Assembly: GCA_022842245.1 (NCBI GenBank) | Contig: JALHPZ010000020.1 | Location: forward strand, 51,822-115,821 | DNA length: 64,000 nt | Source of the DNA: Gemmataceae bacterium | GTDB lineage: Bacteria; Planctomycetota; Planctomycetia; Gemmatales; Gemmataceae | Direction of reading: 5' to 3' | Shown: piece after piece, positions 19,701-27,733 of the stretch | How the letters are laid out: every line of letters begins with the position of its first letter | Position numbering within the stretch: the stretch's first letter is position 1 | Translations under genes and position numbers: made by a program | The notes under the pieces: generated by a model | Seen by the model: the letters and a program-made list of their open reading frames with translations, nothing else | Databases searched by the model: none | What the model was told of the DNA's origin: nothing

Positions 19701-20122
19701 TGCTGTGGCGCGAGCATGTGGCAGCGAATTTCGATCCGTTGGAACAGGACGACGTGATCGGCTTCGGCCTCCAGTTCCGCGGGGACCAGGCGCACCTGCG
19801 CTTCTCGGCCGAAGCCGGCTGGCATCAGTTCGACAAACCCTCGCCCCCCGACGCCGACACCGCCGACGCGATGGTCTTCGCCAGCTCCGACGAACTGGAA
19901 GCGTACCTGCCCGACCCGAAGTTCGCTCGCAAGGGGTCGATCGGTGCCGAGCAGCCCCGACGGAACTGGAACCGTGCGAAGGGAATGGTCTGCGATTTCG
20001 ATTGGATGAAGGTGCAGCACACTCCGTTCCTGTACCGCGACGGCGAGCCGTTCGCGAAGGTGCTGGTGGCGGCGCTCGACCTGACGGTGCGCGTGCGGTT
20101 GACGCAGATGATCGTGGAATGA
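16769..20122 (+). CDS. Clp/Hsp104-like double-AAA+ ATPase with release-factor-like tail (A)
   Basis: The 1117-residue product starts at 16769 after GGGGAG. Residues 1-215 form an N-domain unlike ClpA/B N-domains. D1 has Walker A GPSGAGKT near 234 and an AGQCGFGMWEKR pore-loop region near 271, but where Walker B is expected it reads AIVHLGSLVEL, without DE. D2 is canonical: GPTGVGKT near 501, VLLLDEIEKAH near 563, TSNLG near 608, YGARPLKRAMEREL near 707. The D2 pore loop reads GAGFGAEG rather than GYVG. A coiled coil (about 781-850) precedes a C-terminal region whose VALHIFAESPTT and FRGDQAHLRFSAEAGWHQF segments align by eye with the PCRF domain of release factors 1/2; no GGQ domain is present. 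No ClpP-binding loop was recognised. It is the first gene of the four-gene set. Confidence 0.88.
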   Translation: MATELIFPVGVLHRKLGPGAVLAEPLFAPEIARLAGSREHAAAALVRSLKEFLGDRPPEDLIRRRRATAARELRFTLELDPPRANPGWREAVVLEFHAAVWEEAGHVLACVPALGIEVIAGPKDDLDDRLKREALAALRRRDASANLRNLAWVQTTTAFRIEWMDVPVRRYSLKQRAERAERDDEEDDRRTALQQVGTLLVTAEQAPVYEVDERLRPIVDALTAKPPQGVLLVGPSGAGKTALVRELVRRKAEFGLGDTPFFQTSGSRIVAGQCGFGMWEKRCQEIVKDAMKRKAIVHLGSLVELMDVGKSEFNASGIATFLRPAIARGDLLAIAECTPEQLPLIEKENPQLPDAFRAVTVEEPDRERGRRILAAVAADQSRRPVVPAALDTVDRLHRRFATYSAYPGRPLRFLQDLIRDGARGDAVRELDVYEAFARETGLPRAIVDPDEPLDLPATRDWFASRVVGQSEAVELVVDLLATVKAGLTRTDRPIASLLFIGPTGVGKTELAKALAEFLFGSRDRLTRFDMSEYADPVSVRRLVGAGFGAEGLLTAKVREQPFGVLLLDEIEKAHPAAFDLLLQALGEARLTDSGGRLADFRNTVVILTSNLGAESYRSGAPGFGGSGLRDAKEHFAKSVEKFLRPELFNRLDRIVPFGALPADVIRAIADREWRKVLARDGVRFRDMTVTTGDGLLDHLAAVGFDPRYGARPLKRAMERELLAPLARQVNRHGGGVPLVAEVGVQDGAAFAAVRPVQGAKARPDAATETPLGAAALAAQAQRRWHQVLAQSSTVRELENDVTRLLQRERRLLGRQKQGRKLGKELQQVLAELGRLRDVHAEVGRTRAESERFEDDALAAYYANGDAGDLPDRAKAAEAEWDRLLLRLYSLHAPKASHVALHIFAESPTTRADLANGYRAVARAHGLRVEAIRYRLPGAHPPLREPEKLPPQAHKKHPAATYWHEDHLYAKSETPHRLVLWREHVAANFDPLEQDDVIGFGLQFRGDQAHLRFSAEAGWHQFDKPSPPDADTADAMVFASSDELEAYLPDPKFARKGSIGAEQPRRNWNRAKGMVCDFDWMKVQHTPFLYRDGEPFAKVLVAALDLTVRVRLTQMIVE

Positions 20123-20165
20123 GTCTGGCGCGATAAAATCGCCCCGCCCCGCATTGGGAGACCCG

Positions 20166-22010
20166 ATGAACCGCGAAGACCCGTTCGGCCCGCCGCGTCG
20201 GCCCGGCTCGCTGGGTCGCCTTGCACACTACGAGGTCGAGGCGTTCCTCGGCCGCGGCGCCTTCGGCACCGTCGTGCGCGCGTTCGACGAAAAGCTCCAG
20301 CGGCAGGTTGCGATCAAGCTGCTCTCCTCGAACTTCGGACCGGAGTCGAGTGCGTACCAGCGCTTCCTGCGCGAGGCGCGCGCCGCGGCCACGATCCGCC
20401 ACGACAACGTCGTACAGATCTACGCCGTGGAGGAGACGCCCTGCGCGTACATCGTGATGGAGTGCGTGGCCGGCGAGACGCTTCAGGATCGGCTGGATCG
20501 CGACGGCAAGCTGGACGTGGCCGAGGCCGTCACGATCGCCGCGCAGGCGGCGCGCGGGCTGGCGGCGGCGCACGAATGCGGCCTCGTCCACCGTGACATC
20601 AAGCCGTGCAACATCCTCGTCGAGACGATCGCGGGGGAGCTGCGCGTGAAGATCGCCGACTTCGGCCTGGCGCTCTCGAAGCAGGACGCGCGGCTGACGC
20701 AGAGCGGCATGGTCGCGGGCACGCCGATGTACATGGCGCCGGAGCAGGCCAGCGCCCATACGCTCGATGGCCGTGCCGACCTCTTCAGCCTCGGCAGCGT
20801 CCTCTACGCGCTGCTCACGGGCGTGGCGCCGTTCGGCGACAGCAACCCGTCGCTGGTGCTGGGGCGCATCGTCGGCCACGAGCCGAAACCGCTGCGCGAG
20901 CGGGCACCGCACGTGCCGCTGGCGGTGTGCAAGGTCGTCGCGAAGATGCATGCGAAGAACCCGGAGCACCGCTATCAGACGGGCAAGGAAGTCGCCGATG
21001 CGCTGCTGAAGGCGCTGAACGAACCCAATCCCCCGCCGAAGCCGCCCGCGTCCCGCGCGCGCCGGCTCGCGCTCGCCCTTGGCGTCGTCGCAGTCGCCGC
21101 GATGGGTACTTATGCGGTGATGGGGTGGTCGGGTGGCGGCTCGACGTCGACCGGGGATCCAGCGTTGAAAGCGCCGCCGCCCGAACCATTGAAGGAGTTG
21201 CCACCGAAAACACCGCCGCCGAAGATCGCGCCCAAGCCGGCCTATGTTTGGTCGAAACCCAAGCCGCTCCTCGGAATCAACACTTCCTCACGCGAGCTTG
21301 CTCCGACGTTGTCGGACGACGAATTATTGATTGTCTATGCCGGTTTCGATGGCCTCTACACCGCAAAGCGCACCGACCGCAGTGCCCGGTTCGAAAACAA
21401 GGAGAAGCTGAATCTGCACCTCGATCCGGGCGTCGTTCCCGATATGCCCTCGATCACCGGAGACGCATTGAGGTTGATCTTCCTGGCTCGCTCCGATACC
21501 GGCGTTACACTCCGGGAGACATCGCGTGCGACGCGCGACGAACCCTTCGGCAAACCGAATCAAATAAATGGCATCACGGCCGGGGATCACACGCCTTATC
21601 TGTCCGGCGACGGGCGAAGCTTGTTCGTGCAGCACTTTGTCGAGAATGCATATCGGCTCTGGGTCTACGAACGCAAGGACCCGGCGAGCGCATTCGACGG
21701 AGGCAAGAAAGTCCCGGTTCGAGTTCCATCCGATCAACATGGTGCCGCCAGTTGGGTGTCACCGGATCGGCGCGAACTCGCGGTCACGAAAAGCGTGGAT
21801 CGGATTAATTCGAGCTGGATGCTCTCGTGGGACACGATGGAGAAATTCTACGGCAGGCCAAAGACTTTGAATGTCACACACGACATCGGCAGGCCGTGGT
21901 TCAGTCCGAGCGGTGGAACAATGTATTTTCACTCACGCGACCAGATCGAGGGAGCCTCTGGCGACCTTGATATCTGGTACTCCGAATTCGTGCCGAAAGA
22001 GCGACCGTGA
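20166..22010 (+). CDS. membrane Ser/Thr protein kinase with PD40-like sensor
   Basis: The 614-residue product starts at the ATG at 20166, with GGGAG 5 bases upstream; a TTG at 20154 is less likely. The PknB-type domain (about 22-285) has GRGAFGTVV, VAIKLL, HRDIKPCNIL, DFGLA and GTPMYMAPEQ, so it is an active-looking RD kinase. A transmembrane helix (about 299-320) and a Pro/Lys-rich linker lead to a C-terminal domain (370-614) with repeated TolB/PD40-like strands (LSDDELLIVYAG, LSGDGRSLFVQHF, FSPSGGTMYFHS). The helix would place this sensor outside the cytoplasmic membrane. It lies 43 bp after ATPase A, with GTGA overlap to the DUF1003 gene. The sensor half is visibly less GC-rich than the ATPases, suggesting a swapped domain. 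The ATPases are obvious candidate substrates (inference). Confidence 0.9.
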   Translation: MNREDPFGPPRRPGSLGRLAHYEVEAFLGRGAFGTVVRAFDEKLQRQVAIKLLSSNFGPESSAYQRFLREARAAATIRHDNVVQIYAVEETPCAYIVMECVAGETLQDRLDRDGKLDVAEAVTIAAQAARGLAAAHECGLVHRDIKPCNILVETIAGELRVKIADFGLALSKQDARLTQSGMVAGTPMYMAPEQASAHTLDGRADLFSLGSVLYALLTGVAPFGDSNPSLVLGRIVGHEPKPLRERAPHVPLAVCKVVAKMHAKNPEHRYQTGKEVADALLKALNEPNPPPKPPASRARRLALALGVVAVAAMGTYAVMGWSGGGSTSTGDPALKAPPPEPLKELPPKTPPPKIAPKPAYVWSKPKPLLGINTSSRELAPTLSDDELLIVYAGFDGLYTAKRTDRSARFENKEKLNLHLDPGVVPDMPSITGDALRLIFLARSDTGVTLRETSRATRDEPFGKPNQINGITAGDHTPYLSGDGRSLFVQHFVENAYRLWVYERKDPASAFDGGKKVPVRVPSDQHGAASWVSPDRRELAVTKSVDRINSSWMLSWDTMEKFYGRPKTLNVTHDIGRPWFSPSGGTMYFHSRDQIEGASGDLDIWYSEFVPKERP

Positions 22011-22717
22011 CGCCATCCCCGACGTGCCAGATCTGCGGCCGCGCCGCCGGGCCGTTCGTGCCGGCGGCGGTGATCCGTCCCGCCATCGTGGACCTGATCC
22101 GTACGCAATGCCCACAATGGAGCTCCGACGGCTTCCTCTGCCTCCTCGATCTGAACCGGTTCCGTTCGCAGTATGTCGAGAATCTCCTTCTCGCCGAGAA
22201 GGGGGAACTCACCGACCTTGAACGCGACGTCGTGGAGGCGATGGCGCGCCATGAAACCGTCGCCCAGCATGTGGACTCGGAATATGAGCAGAATCTGACC
22301 CTGGGCGAACGCCTCTCGGACCGGATCGCATTCTTCGGCGGGAGCTGGAAGTTCATCATCGCCTTCTTCCTCCTGCTCGCGGCGTGGATCGCCGTCAATT
22401 CCGTTCTGCTCCTCTGGCAGCCGTTCGACCCGTTCCCCTTCATTCTGTTGAACCTGATCCTGTCGTGCCTCGCGGCGATCCAGGCACCGATCATCATGAT
22501 GAGCCAGAACCGGCAGGAGGCGAAGGACCGGCTGCGTTCGGAACACGACTATCGCGTGAACCTGAAGGCGGAGTTGGAAATCCGCCACCTGCACGAGAAG
22601 GTGGATCATTTGCTGAACCATCAATGGGAACGGCTGGTCGAGATCCAGCGCGTGCAGCTGGAGATCATGCACGAGTTGCTGGATGCCCGACCGCCGCGCG
22701 AGGATGCCGGGCCATGA
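22007..22717 (+). CDS. DUF1003 membrane protein
   Basis: The 236-residue protein starts at the GTG at 22007, overlapping the kinase stop codon (GTGA), and its own stop overlaps the next ATG (ATGA), so translation of all three is coupled. The N-terminus has a CxxC (Cys7, Cys10; TCQICGRAAG), a possible metal or redox site. The DUF1003 core follows: RLSDRIAFFGGSWKFIIAFF into two transmembrane helices (about 107-130 and 138-160) and a long charged, probably helical cytoplasmic tail (RHLHEKVDHLLNHQWERLVEIQR). DUF1003 function is unknown. In this operon it could anchor the AAA+ machinery or transmit membrane state to it (inference). Confidence 0.88.
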   Translation: MTPSPTCQICGRAAGPFVPAAVIRPAIVDLIRTQCPQWSSDGFLCLLDLNRFRSQYVENLLLAEKGELTDLERDVVEAMARHETVAQHVDSEYEQNLTLGERLSDRIAFFGGSWKFIIAFFLLLAAWIAVNSVLLLWQPFDPFPFILLNLILSCLAAIQAPIIMMSQNRQEAKDRLRSEHDYRVNLKAELEIRHLHEKVDHLLNHQWERLVEIQRVQLEIMHELLDARPPREDAGP

Positions 22718-25700
22718 TCTTCCGCATCCCCGTCGCCGTGACGCAGACGAAGACCGGCTACGCCGCGCGGCCGCTGTTCTTCGACAAGCCCGCGCGCGAC
22801 GACACGCACCTGCACCGGCTGCTCGCCCGGCTCGGCCGCGACCTCGTCGAACGGCTGGAGACGCTCGGCAAGGCGGCGCGGCACGACGAACTCGCGCGCT
22901 GGACCTTCGCGCCGAACGTGAGCGCCCACCGCCTTGCCTTTAAGATCGAGCTGCGCCGCCGCGTCGCCGACGTGAAGTACCTGCTGGTGGCGTTCGAGCA
23001 CCTCGGCCGCAAGCTGGGATTCGCCACGGCCGTGCCGGAAGTCTGGTTCGAAGTGGCGCGCGGCGAGTCGCTGGAGGCCCGCGCCGCCGAGGTTCTCACC
23101 GAGCACTGGCGCGGTGTGGAGCGCGACGCGGACGACGCCGAGGACGTGAAGCCGGAGCGCCTGAACCTGGCGGGCAAGGCCTGGGTGCAGACGCTGGACG
23201 TGGCGGCGCGGACGAACTTCCGGCTGCCGAAGGAGTCGGAACTTCCGTTCCTGTTGCTGGGCCATTCGGGTCAGCCGGACGGCGCGGCAGAACTGCGTCG
23301 CGTCGGCCGCTGCCTCGACCAGCTCTATCCGGACGAACTCGACCGTGCCGCCCTGCGCGAGCGCGAAGTCGCGGACCTGGTCCGCCGGCTCGGCGCGCGG
23401 GACCGCCGGCCGGTGCTGCTGCTCGGGCCGCGGCAGTGTGGCAAGACCGCCATCGTCCACGCCGCCGTCGCCGCCCGCGTCGCCGCCAAGGAACGCAAGG
23501 ACCTGCACAAGGGGAACGTCTGGCTGCTCTCGCCGCAGCGGCTGATCTCCGGCATGTCGTACGTCGGCCAGTGGGAAGGCCGCCTGCTCGCCATCCTCAA
23601 GCACGCCCGCAAGCGCGGGCACGTCCTCTACTTCGACGATCTTCTCGGCCTGTTCTTCGCCGGGCAGACCAGCCAATCGAGCCTCAGTGCGGCGATGGTG
23701 CTGAAGCCGTATCTGGACCAGAGGCAAGTACGCGTGCTGGGGGAGATTTCCCTCGAGCAGTTCCGCGTCCTGCAGGAACGCGACCGGGGCTTCGCGGATC
23801 TTTTCCACATCCTGCCCGTGCGCGAGCCATCGGACGCGGACACGACGCGGATCCTGATCGACTGCCAGCGGCGGCTGGAGGGCCGGCACGGTTGCGCGTT
23901 CGCGCCGGACGCGTTGCCCGCGGCCGTCGACCTCGCGCGCCGGTACGACCGCGGCGCGGCGTTCCCCGGCAAGGCGGCCGCGATCCTCGCGCGCCTCGCC
24001 GTGCGCGCCGCCGCGAACCGGATCGATGCGCCCGGCGCGGTCCAACTCGTGCGCCAGCGGCCGACGGTCAACCGCGACGCCGTCCTGGCGGACCTCGCGG
24101 CGCGCAGCGGCCTCTCGCTCGCGTTCCTCGACCCGAAGGAGCGGCTGGACCGCGACGATGTGCGCGACAAGCTCGCCGCGATGGTCGTGGGGCAGTCGAA
24201 CGCCGTCGAGGCGTTGGCGGACGTGGTGAGCGTGGCGAAGGCGAGGCTGAACGATCCAGACCGGCCTCTGGCGTCGTTCCTGTTCCTCGGCCCGACCGGC
24301 GTGGGCAAGACCGAATGTGCGAAGGCCGCCGCCCGGATCCTCTTCGGCGACGCCGAACGCCTCCTCCGCGTCGACTTGAACGAATACAACCAGCCCGGTT
24401 CGGCGGCGCGGCTCGTCGGCACCTTCGCCCAGCCCGAAGGCCTCCTCACCGCCGCCGTCCGCCGCCAGCCCTTCTCCGTCATCCTCCTCGACGAGATCGA
24501 AAAGGCCGACCGCGACGTCTTCGACGTGCTGCTGCAACTGCTGGGCGAGGGCCGCCTCACCGACGCCCTCGGCCGCACCGCCGATTTCACCAACGCCATC
24601 GTGCTCATGACCTCGAACCTCGGCGTGCGCGAGGCCGAGGGGAACCTCGGCTTCGGCTCGCCGGCCGAGAAGGACGGAGCGTACGAGCGGGCCGCCGAAA
24701 CGTTCTTCCGCCCCGAATTCTTCAACCGCATCGACCGCGTCATCCCGTTCCGCAAGCTGGAACGCCGGGAACTGGCGCGCATCGCCGAACGGCTCGTTGG
24801 CGAGGTCCTCGCACGCGAGGGGTTCGCCGGCCGGCAGTGCGCCTTGAACGTGACGCCCGAGGCGATCGCACGCATCGTGGATGCCGGCTACGACCCCGCG
24901 CTCGGCGCGCGGGCCATGAAGCGCGCCGTCGAGCGCGAACTCGCGCGGCCCGCGGCGGCGAAGCTGGCGGCGCTCGCCCTCGACGAGTTCGCAATCGTAT
25001 CGGTGAAGGCCGCCGACGAGGGACTCGACGTGACGGTCGGCTCGCCGGGCTTCGCGCCGCGCCTCCCGCTCCCCACCGGACGGACCTTCGACGACCGGTT
25101 GAACGACTGCCACGATGCCTACGAAACACTCGCGGACCGGCTGACCGCGCTGCGCCCCCGTGGCCCGATCAGCGGCGCGATCTCGGCGGATCAGGAGCGC
25201 TACTTCGCCATCAAGGAACGACTCGATTCCATCGCCGCGCGCTTCGACTCCATCGAGGAACGCGGCGATCGCGAACGGCTCGCGAAGATCGAAGGGATCA
25301 GTTCGCAGGGCCTCGGCCGCCGCCCGCGCTATCGCATTCCCACGCTGCCGAAGAATTACAACCCCGACGGTCGGTCCGCGCTCCACCTGCTCGTCTCCGC
25401 CTTCGGGATGGAGGAAGCCGTCGAGGAACTCTTCGCGAGCGCGGTACCGGTGGAGGACGACGAGGAACTGGTCGAGTTGGAACAGGAACTTGCGCTCGCG
25501 CGGCTGATGGCGGACGCGTCGGCGGACGACCGGCCGACGTACCTCTGGTTCCGCGACTTCGCCCGCGCCAACGTCGCCCTTCGCATCGCGGCGTTCGTCC
25601 GCACCGCCTGGCGCAGCGCGCTCGGCGTCGACCTCGCGCCCGTCGAGCTCGGCCCCGATTCGTTCGACGCCGTGCTGAAGGTGTCCGGCGTGCACGCCCG

Positions 25701-25959
25701 GGCGCTGGCCAGCACCGAGGCGGGCACGCATCTCTGGCTGCCGAAGCACGGCGGCCCCGCGCCCGTGCGCGTCGACGTAGTGGATGCCTGGCCGGCGACC
25801 CTCGCCGACCCGCACGCGTTCGGCCCGATCGTGCGCGTCCACGCCGAAGGCCGACCGATGGTCGACGTCCGCACCGGTCTGGTGATGTCGGCGAAGTTCG
25901 ACGAAGCGACCTTCCGAAGCTTCACGCTCACGGCGATCGCGGCGCAATTCACAACCTGA
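22714..25959 (+). CDS. Clp/Hsp104-like double-AAA+ ATPase with release-factor-like tail (B)
   Basis: The 1081-residue product starts at the ATG overlapping the DUF1003 stop. Its N-domain (1-195) shares spacing and the KAWVQT motif with ATPase A (LAWVQT), so the two are paralogues. D1: GPRQCGKT near 239, pore loop GMSYVGQWEGRL near 280, Walker B VLYFDDLLG near 303 (DD, not DE). D2: GPTGVGKT near 526, VILLDEIEKAD near 589, TSNLGV near 632, LGARAMKRAVEREL near 727; its pore loop reads GTFAQPEG rather than GYVG. The C-terminus (about 790-1081) has a helical, acidic region (DEELVELEQELALARLM) then FDAVLKVSGVHARALASTEAG, closely resembling the PCRF block of release factors (A-x-G-x-L-K-x-E-x-GVHR). 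No GGQ motif is present. It converges with the next gene, overlapping by 11 bp. Confidence 0.88.
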   Translation: MIFRIPVAVTQTKTGYAARPLFFDKPARDDTHLHRLLARLGRDLVERLETLGKAARHDELARWTFAPNVSAHRLAFKIELRRRVADVKYLLVAFEHLGRKLGFATAVPEVWFEVARGESLEARAAEVLTEHWRGVERDADDAEDVKPERLNLAGKAWVQTLDVAARTNFRLPKESELPFLLLGHSGQPDGAAELRRVGRCLDQLYPDELDRAALREREVADLVRRLGARDRRPVLLLGPRQCGKTAIVHAAVAARVAAKERKDLHKGNVWLLSPQRLISGMSYVGQWEGRLLAILKHARKRGHVLYFDDLLGLFFAGQTSQSSLSAAMVLKPYLDQRQVRVLGEISLEQFRVLQERDRGFADLFHILPVREPSDADTTRILIDCQRRLEGRHGCAFAPDALPAAVDLARRYDRGAAFPGKAAAILARLAVRAAANRIDAPGAVQLVRQRPTVNRDAVLADLAARSGLSLAFLDPKERLDRDDVRDKLAAMVVGQSNAVEALADVVSVAKARLNDPDRPLASFLFLGPTGVGKTECAKAAARILFGDAERLLRVDLNEYNQPGSAARLVGTFAQPEGLLTAAVRRQPFSVILLDEIEKADRDVFDVLLQLLGEGRLTDALGRTADFTNAIVLMTSNLGVREAEGNLGFGSPAEKDGAYERAAETFFRPEFFNRIDRVIPFRKLERRELARIAERLVGEVLAREGFAGRQCALNVTPEAIARIVDAGYDPALGARAMKRAVERELARPAAAKLAALALDEFAIVSVKAADEGLDVTVGSPGFAPRLPLPTGRTFDDRLNDCHDAYETLADRLTALRPRGPISGAISADQERYFAIKERLDSIAARFDSIEERGDRERLAKIEGISSQGLGRRPRYRIPTLPKNYNPDGRSALHLLVSAFGMEEAVEELFASAVPVEDDEELVELEQELALARLMADASADDRPTYLWFRDFARANVALRIAAFVRTAWRSALGVDLAPVELGPDSFDAVLKVSGVHARALASTEAGTHLWLPKHGGPAPVRVDVVDAWPATLADPHAFGPIVRVHAEGRPMVDVRTGLVMSAKFDEATFRSFTLTAIAAQFTT

Positions 25960-26902
25960 CGATTTCCGCCTGCGGTGCTTCCGGAAATACGGTATCGGCG
26001 ACGAATATCTGCCCTGCGTGCGGCGAGTCGGCCCGCAGGTTCGCGGGCATCCCTTCCGTCGCCGTCGTCAGAATCAGCTTCACCCCATCGGGGCGCTGTG
26101 CCAGCAGCGGGCAGGTGACACGCGGCGAGCCGGGTGTCTCCCAGCGTTGCAGGAGTTCGCCGGTACCGAGGCGGTACTGTTCGGCCACGCCCACACCACC
26201 GCGATGCGGGTTGTAGAACGCGACGATGGCCGTGCCGTCGCCGGCGTCGCACATGCCGTCCGGGAAGGCTTCGTGCGATCGCAGGTCCACGGCGACGCCA
26301 TCGTCGAATAGTTCGCGACGTTCCAGTTCGAAGCGGTACTTCGTCACGACGCGCCGCGGCGTGTCGATGTCGTAGAGCGTGCGGCCGCCGTTGGCGAAGA
26401 CCTTCCCGTTCGAGCAGGTCTGCCCCGGCGCGAGCATCGAGAGCTGATGGTCCGCGAGCGTGAACAGGTAGAGATGGCCGATCGGTTCGGTGAACGTCAC
26501 ATCCTTCGTGCCGAACACGACGGCGCGGCCGCCGGGCACGATCTCGCCGTCGTTGATGATGGTGCGCGGGTTCGTATCGGGCAGCGTCGCGAACGGCGTC
26601 CACAACCCGGTGGCGAGGTTGAGCGTACCGACGGCTTTCTCCAGGCCGACGAAGACGGTGTCCGGGGCATCCGTCGGGAAGACGAAGCCCGGCCGCGCCG
26701 GCAGCGTCCAGCGGCGGCGTTCGCGCGAGTCGAAGAAGTAGGCTTGGATCGAGCCGCGGGGCGCGTCCGGCGCGGTCTGGATGTTCACCCACACCAGCGC
26801 GTCCCGACCGAGGACAGTCGCGAGCCGCGGACCTTCGGGCAGGAACTTGTCGGCTTCGATGTCGCCGGCGACGAGGAGTCGGGCGGTCATGGTCGGCGTC
26901 AT
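25949..26902 (-). CDS. SMP-30-like beta-propeller protein, hypothetical
   Basis: The 317-residue product starts at 26902 (MTPTMTARLLVAGD), with GGAG 7 bases upstream. No signal peptide is seen. Repeated strands such as DALVWVNIQ, DTVFVGLEKAVGTLNLATGLW, RAVVFGTKDVTF, GHLYLFTLAD and GTAIVAFYNPHRGGV suit a six-bladed propeller like SMP-30/gluconolactonase. The block SHEAFPDGMCDAGDGTAIV resembles the SMP-30 N-D-G substrate region. A sugar-lactone hydrolase is possible, but metal ligands cannot be assigned by eye. Divergent from the SDR gene, 56 bp away. Confidence 0.62.
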   Translation of the reverse strand: MTPTMTARLLVAGDIEADKFLPEGPRLATVLGRDALVWVNIQTAPDAPRGSIQAYFFDSRERRRWTLPARPGFVFPTDAPDTVFVGLEKAVGTLNLATGLWTPFATLPDTNPRTIINDGEIVPGGRAVVFGTKDVTFTEPIGHLYLFTLADHQLSMLAPGQTCSNGKVFANGGRTLYDIDTPRRVVTKYRFELERRELFDDGVAVDLRSHEAFPDGMCDAGDGTAIVAFYNPHRGGVGVAEQYRLGTGELLQRWETPGSPRVTCPLLAQRPDGVKLILTTATEGMPANLRADSPHAGQIFVADTVFPEAPQAEIVRL

Positions 26903-26958
26903 CGCGTTCTCCGTCGGATTCGTACCTTGACACGGTACGAAGAACGGGAGGGCGGGCG

Positions 26959-27732
26959 ATGCTGCGAGGCAAGACGGCGCTGGTGACGGGGAGCAGCCAG
27001 GGGATCGGCCGCGCGGTCGGCGCAGCATACGCGGCGGCCGGCGCGCGCGTGGTCTTCACATCCGAGAAGCCTTATCCGGGCGATCTCGAACTGACACCGG
27101 GGTGTCATTACATCGTCGCCGACCTCTCGCGCGAGGGACAGGCCGAACGATTGGTGGCCGAGGCGTGGGAGAAACTCGGCGGTATCGACGTTCTCGTCAA
27201 CAACGTCGGCACCTTTCGCGAGCCGCCGTTTCTCGAATTGGATAAATGCGATTTCGATTTCCTGTTCAACCTGAACGTCTGGTCGGCCATAGTCATGACG
27301 CGAGAGGTGGTCCGCCGCGCCGTGGCCGCGAAGCGCGGCGGGCGCATCCTGTTTTCGACTTCGCTCAACGGGTCGCGGTCCGAACCGGCACACACGCTCT
27401 ACGACGCCAGCAAGGGGGCGATCAACGCGCTCGTCCGGCAGCTGGCGGTGGAACTGGCACCGCTCGGTTTCACGACCGCCGCCGTCGCGCCGGGACTGGT
27501 GGAGACGCCGCTGACCGACTTCGGCCTGCGCTCCGATCCGGCGGCCCGCGACGCCATCATCGAGCAGATTCCGATCCGCCGCATCGCGACCGTGGACGAC
27601 CTCGCGGGCTGGTACGTCTTCCTGGCGTCGGACGCGGCAAGCTACGCGACGGGCACGATCGTCAACGTGGACGGCGGTCTGGACGCGCAGCAGATGCCAT
27701 CTCGCCCCATCACCGCAGCGGAGCGGGGCTGA
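26959..27732 (+). CDS. short-chain dehydrogenase/reductase
   Basis: A complete classical SDR of 257 residues. The Rossmann glycine motif is TGSSQGIG (10-17), with VADL (adenine-binding Asp) and NNVG (81-84). The catalytic set is Ser in FSTSLNG (about 133-135), Tyr148 and Lys152 in YDASKG. The C-terminal PGLVETPL and VNVDGGLDAQQ blocks are typical of FabG-like SDRs. The absence of an acidic residue after the second strand leaves NAD/NADP preference open. It is divergently placed from the propeller gene, so a shared pathway such as sugar or aldehyde oxidation is plausible but unproved. Confidence 0.93.
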   Translation: MLRGKTALVTGSSQGIGRAVGAAYAAAGARVVFTSEKPYPGDLELTPGCHYIVADLSREGQAERLVAEAWEKLGGIDVLVNNVGTFREPPFLELDKCDFDFLFNLNVWSAIVMTREVVRRAVAAKRGGRILFSTSLNGSRSEPAHTLYDASKGAINALVRQLAVELAPLGFTTAAVAPGLVETPLTDFGLRSDPAARDAIIEQIPIRRIATVDDLAGWYVFLASDAASYATGTIVNVDGGLDAQQMPSRPITAAERG

Positions 27733-27733
27733 C

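Noticed and set aside
22621..25947. Long open frame of about 1100 codons antisense to ATPase B
   Set aside because: High GC makes the opposite strand stop-poor. The product is Arg/Gly/Val-rich without motifs, while the forward frame has complete AAA+ motifs.
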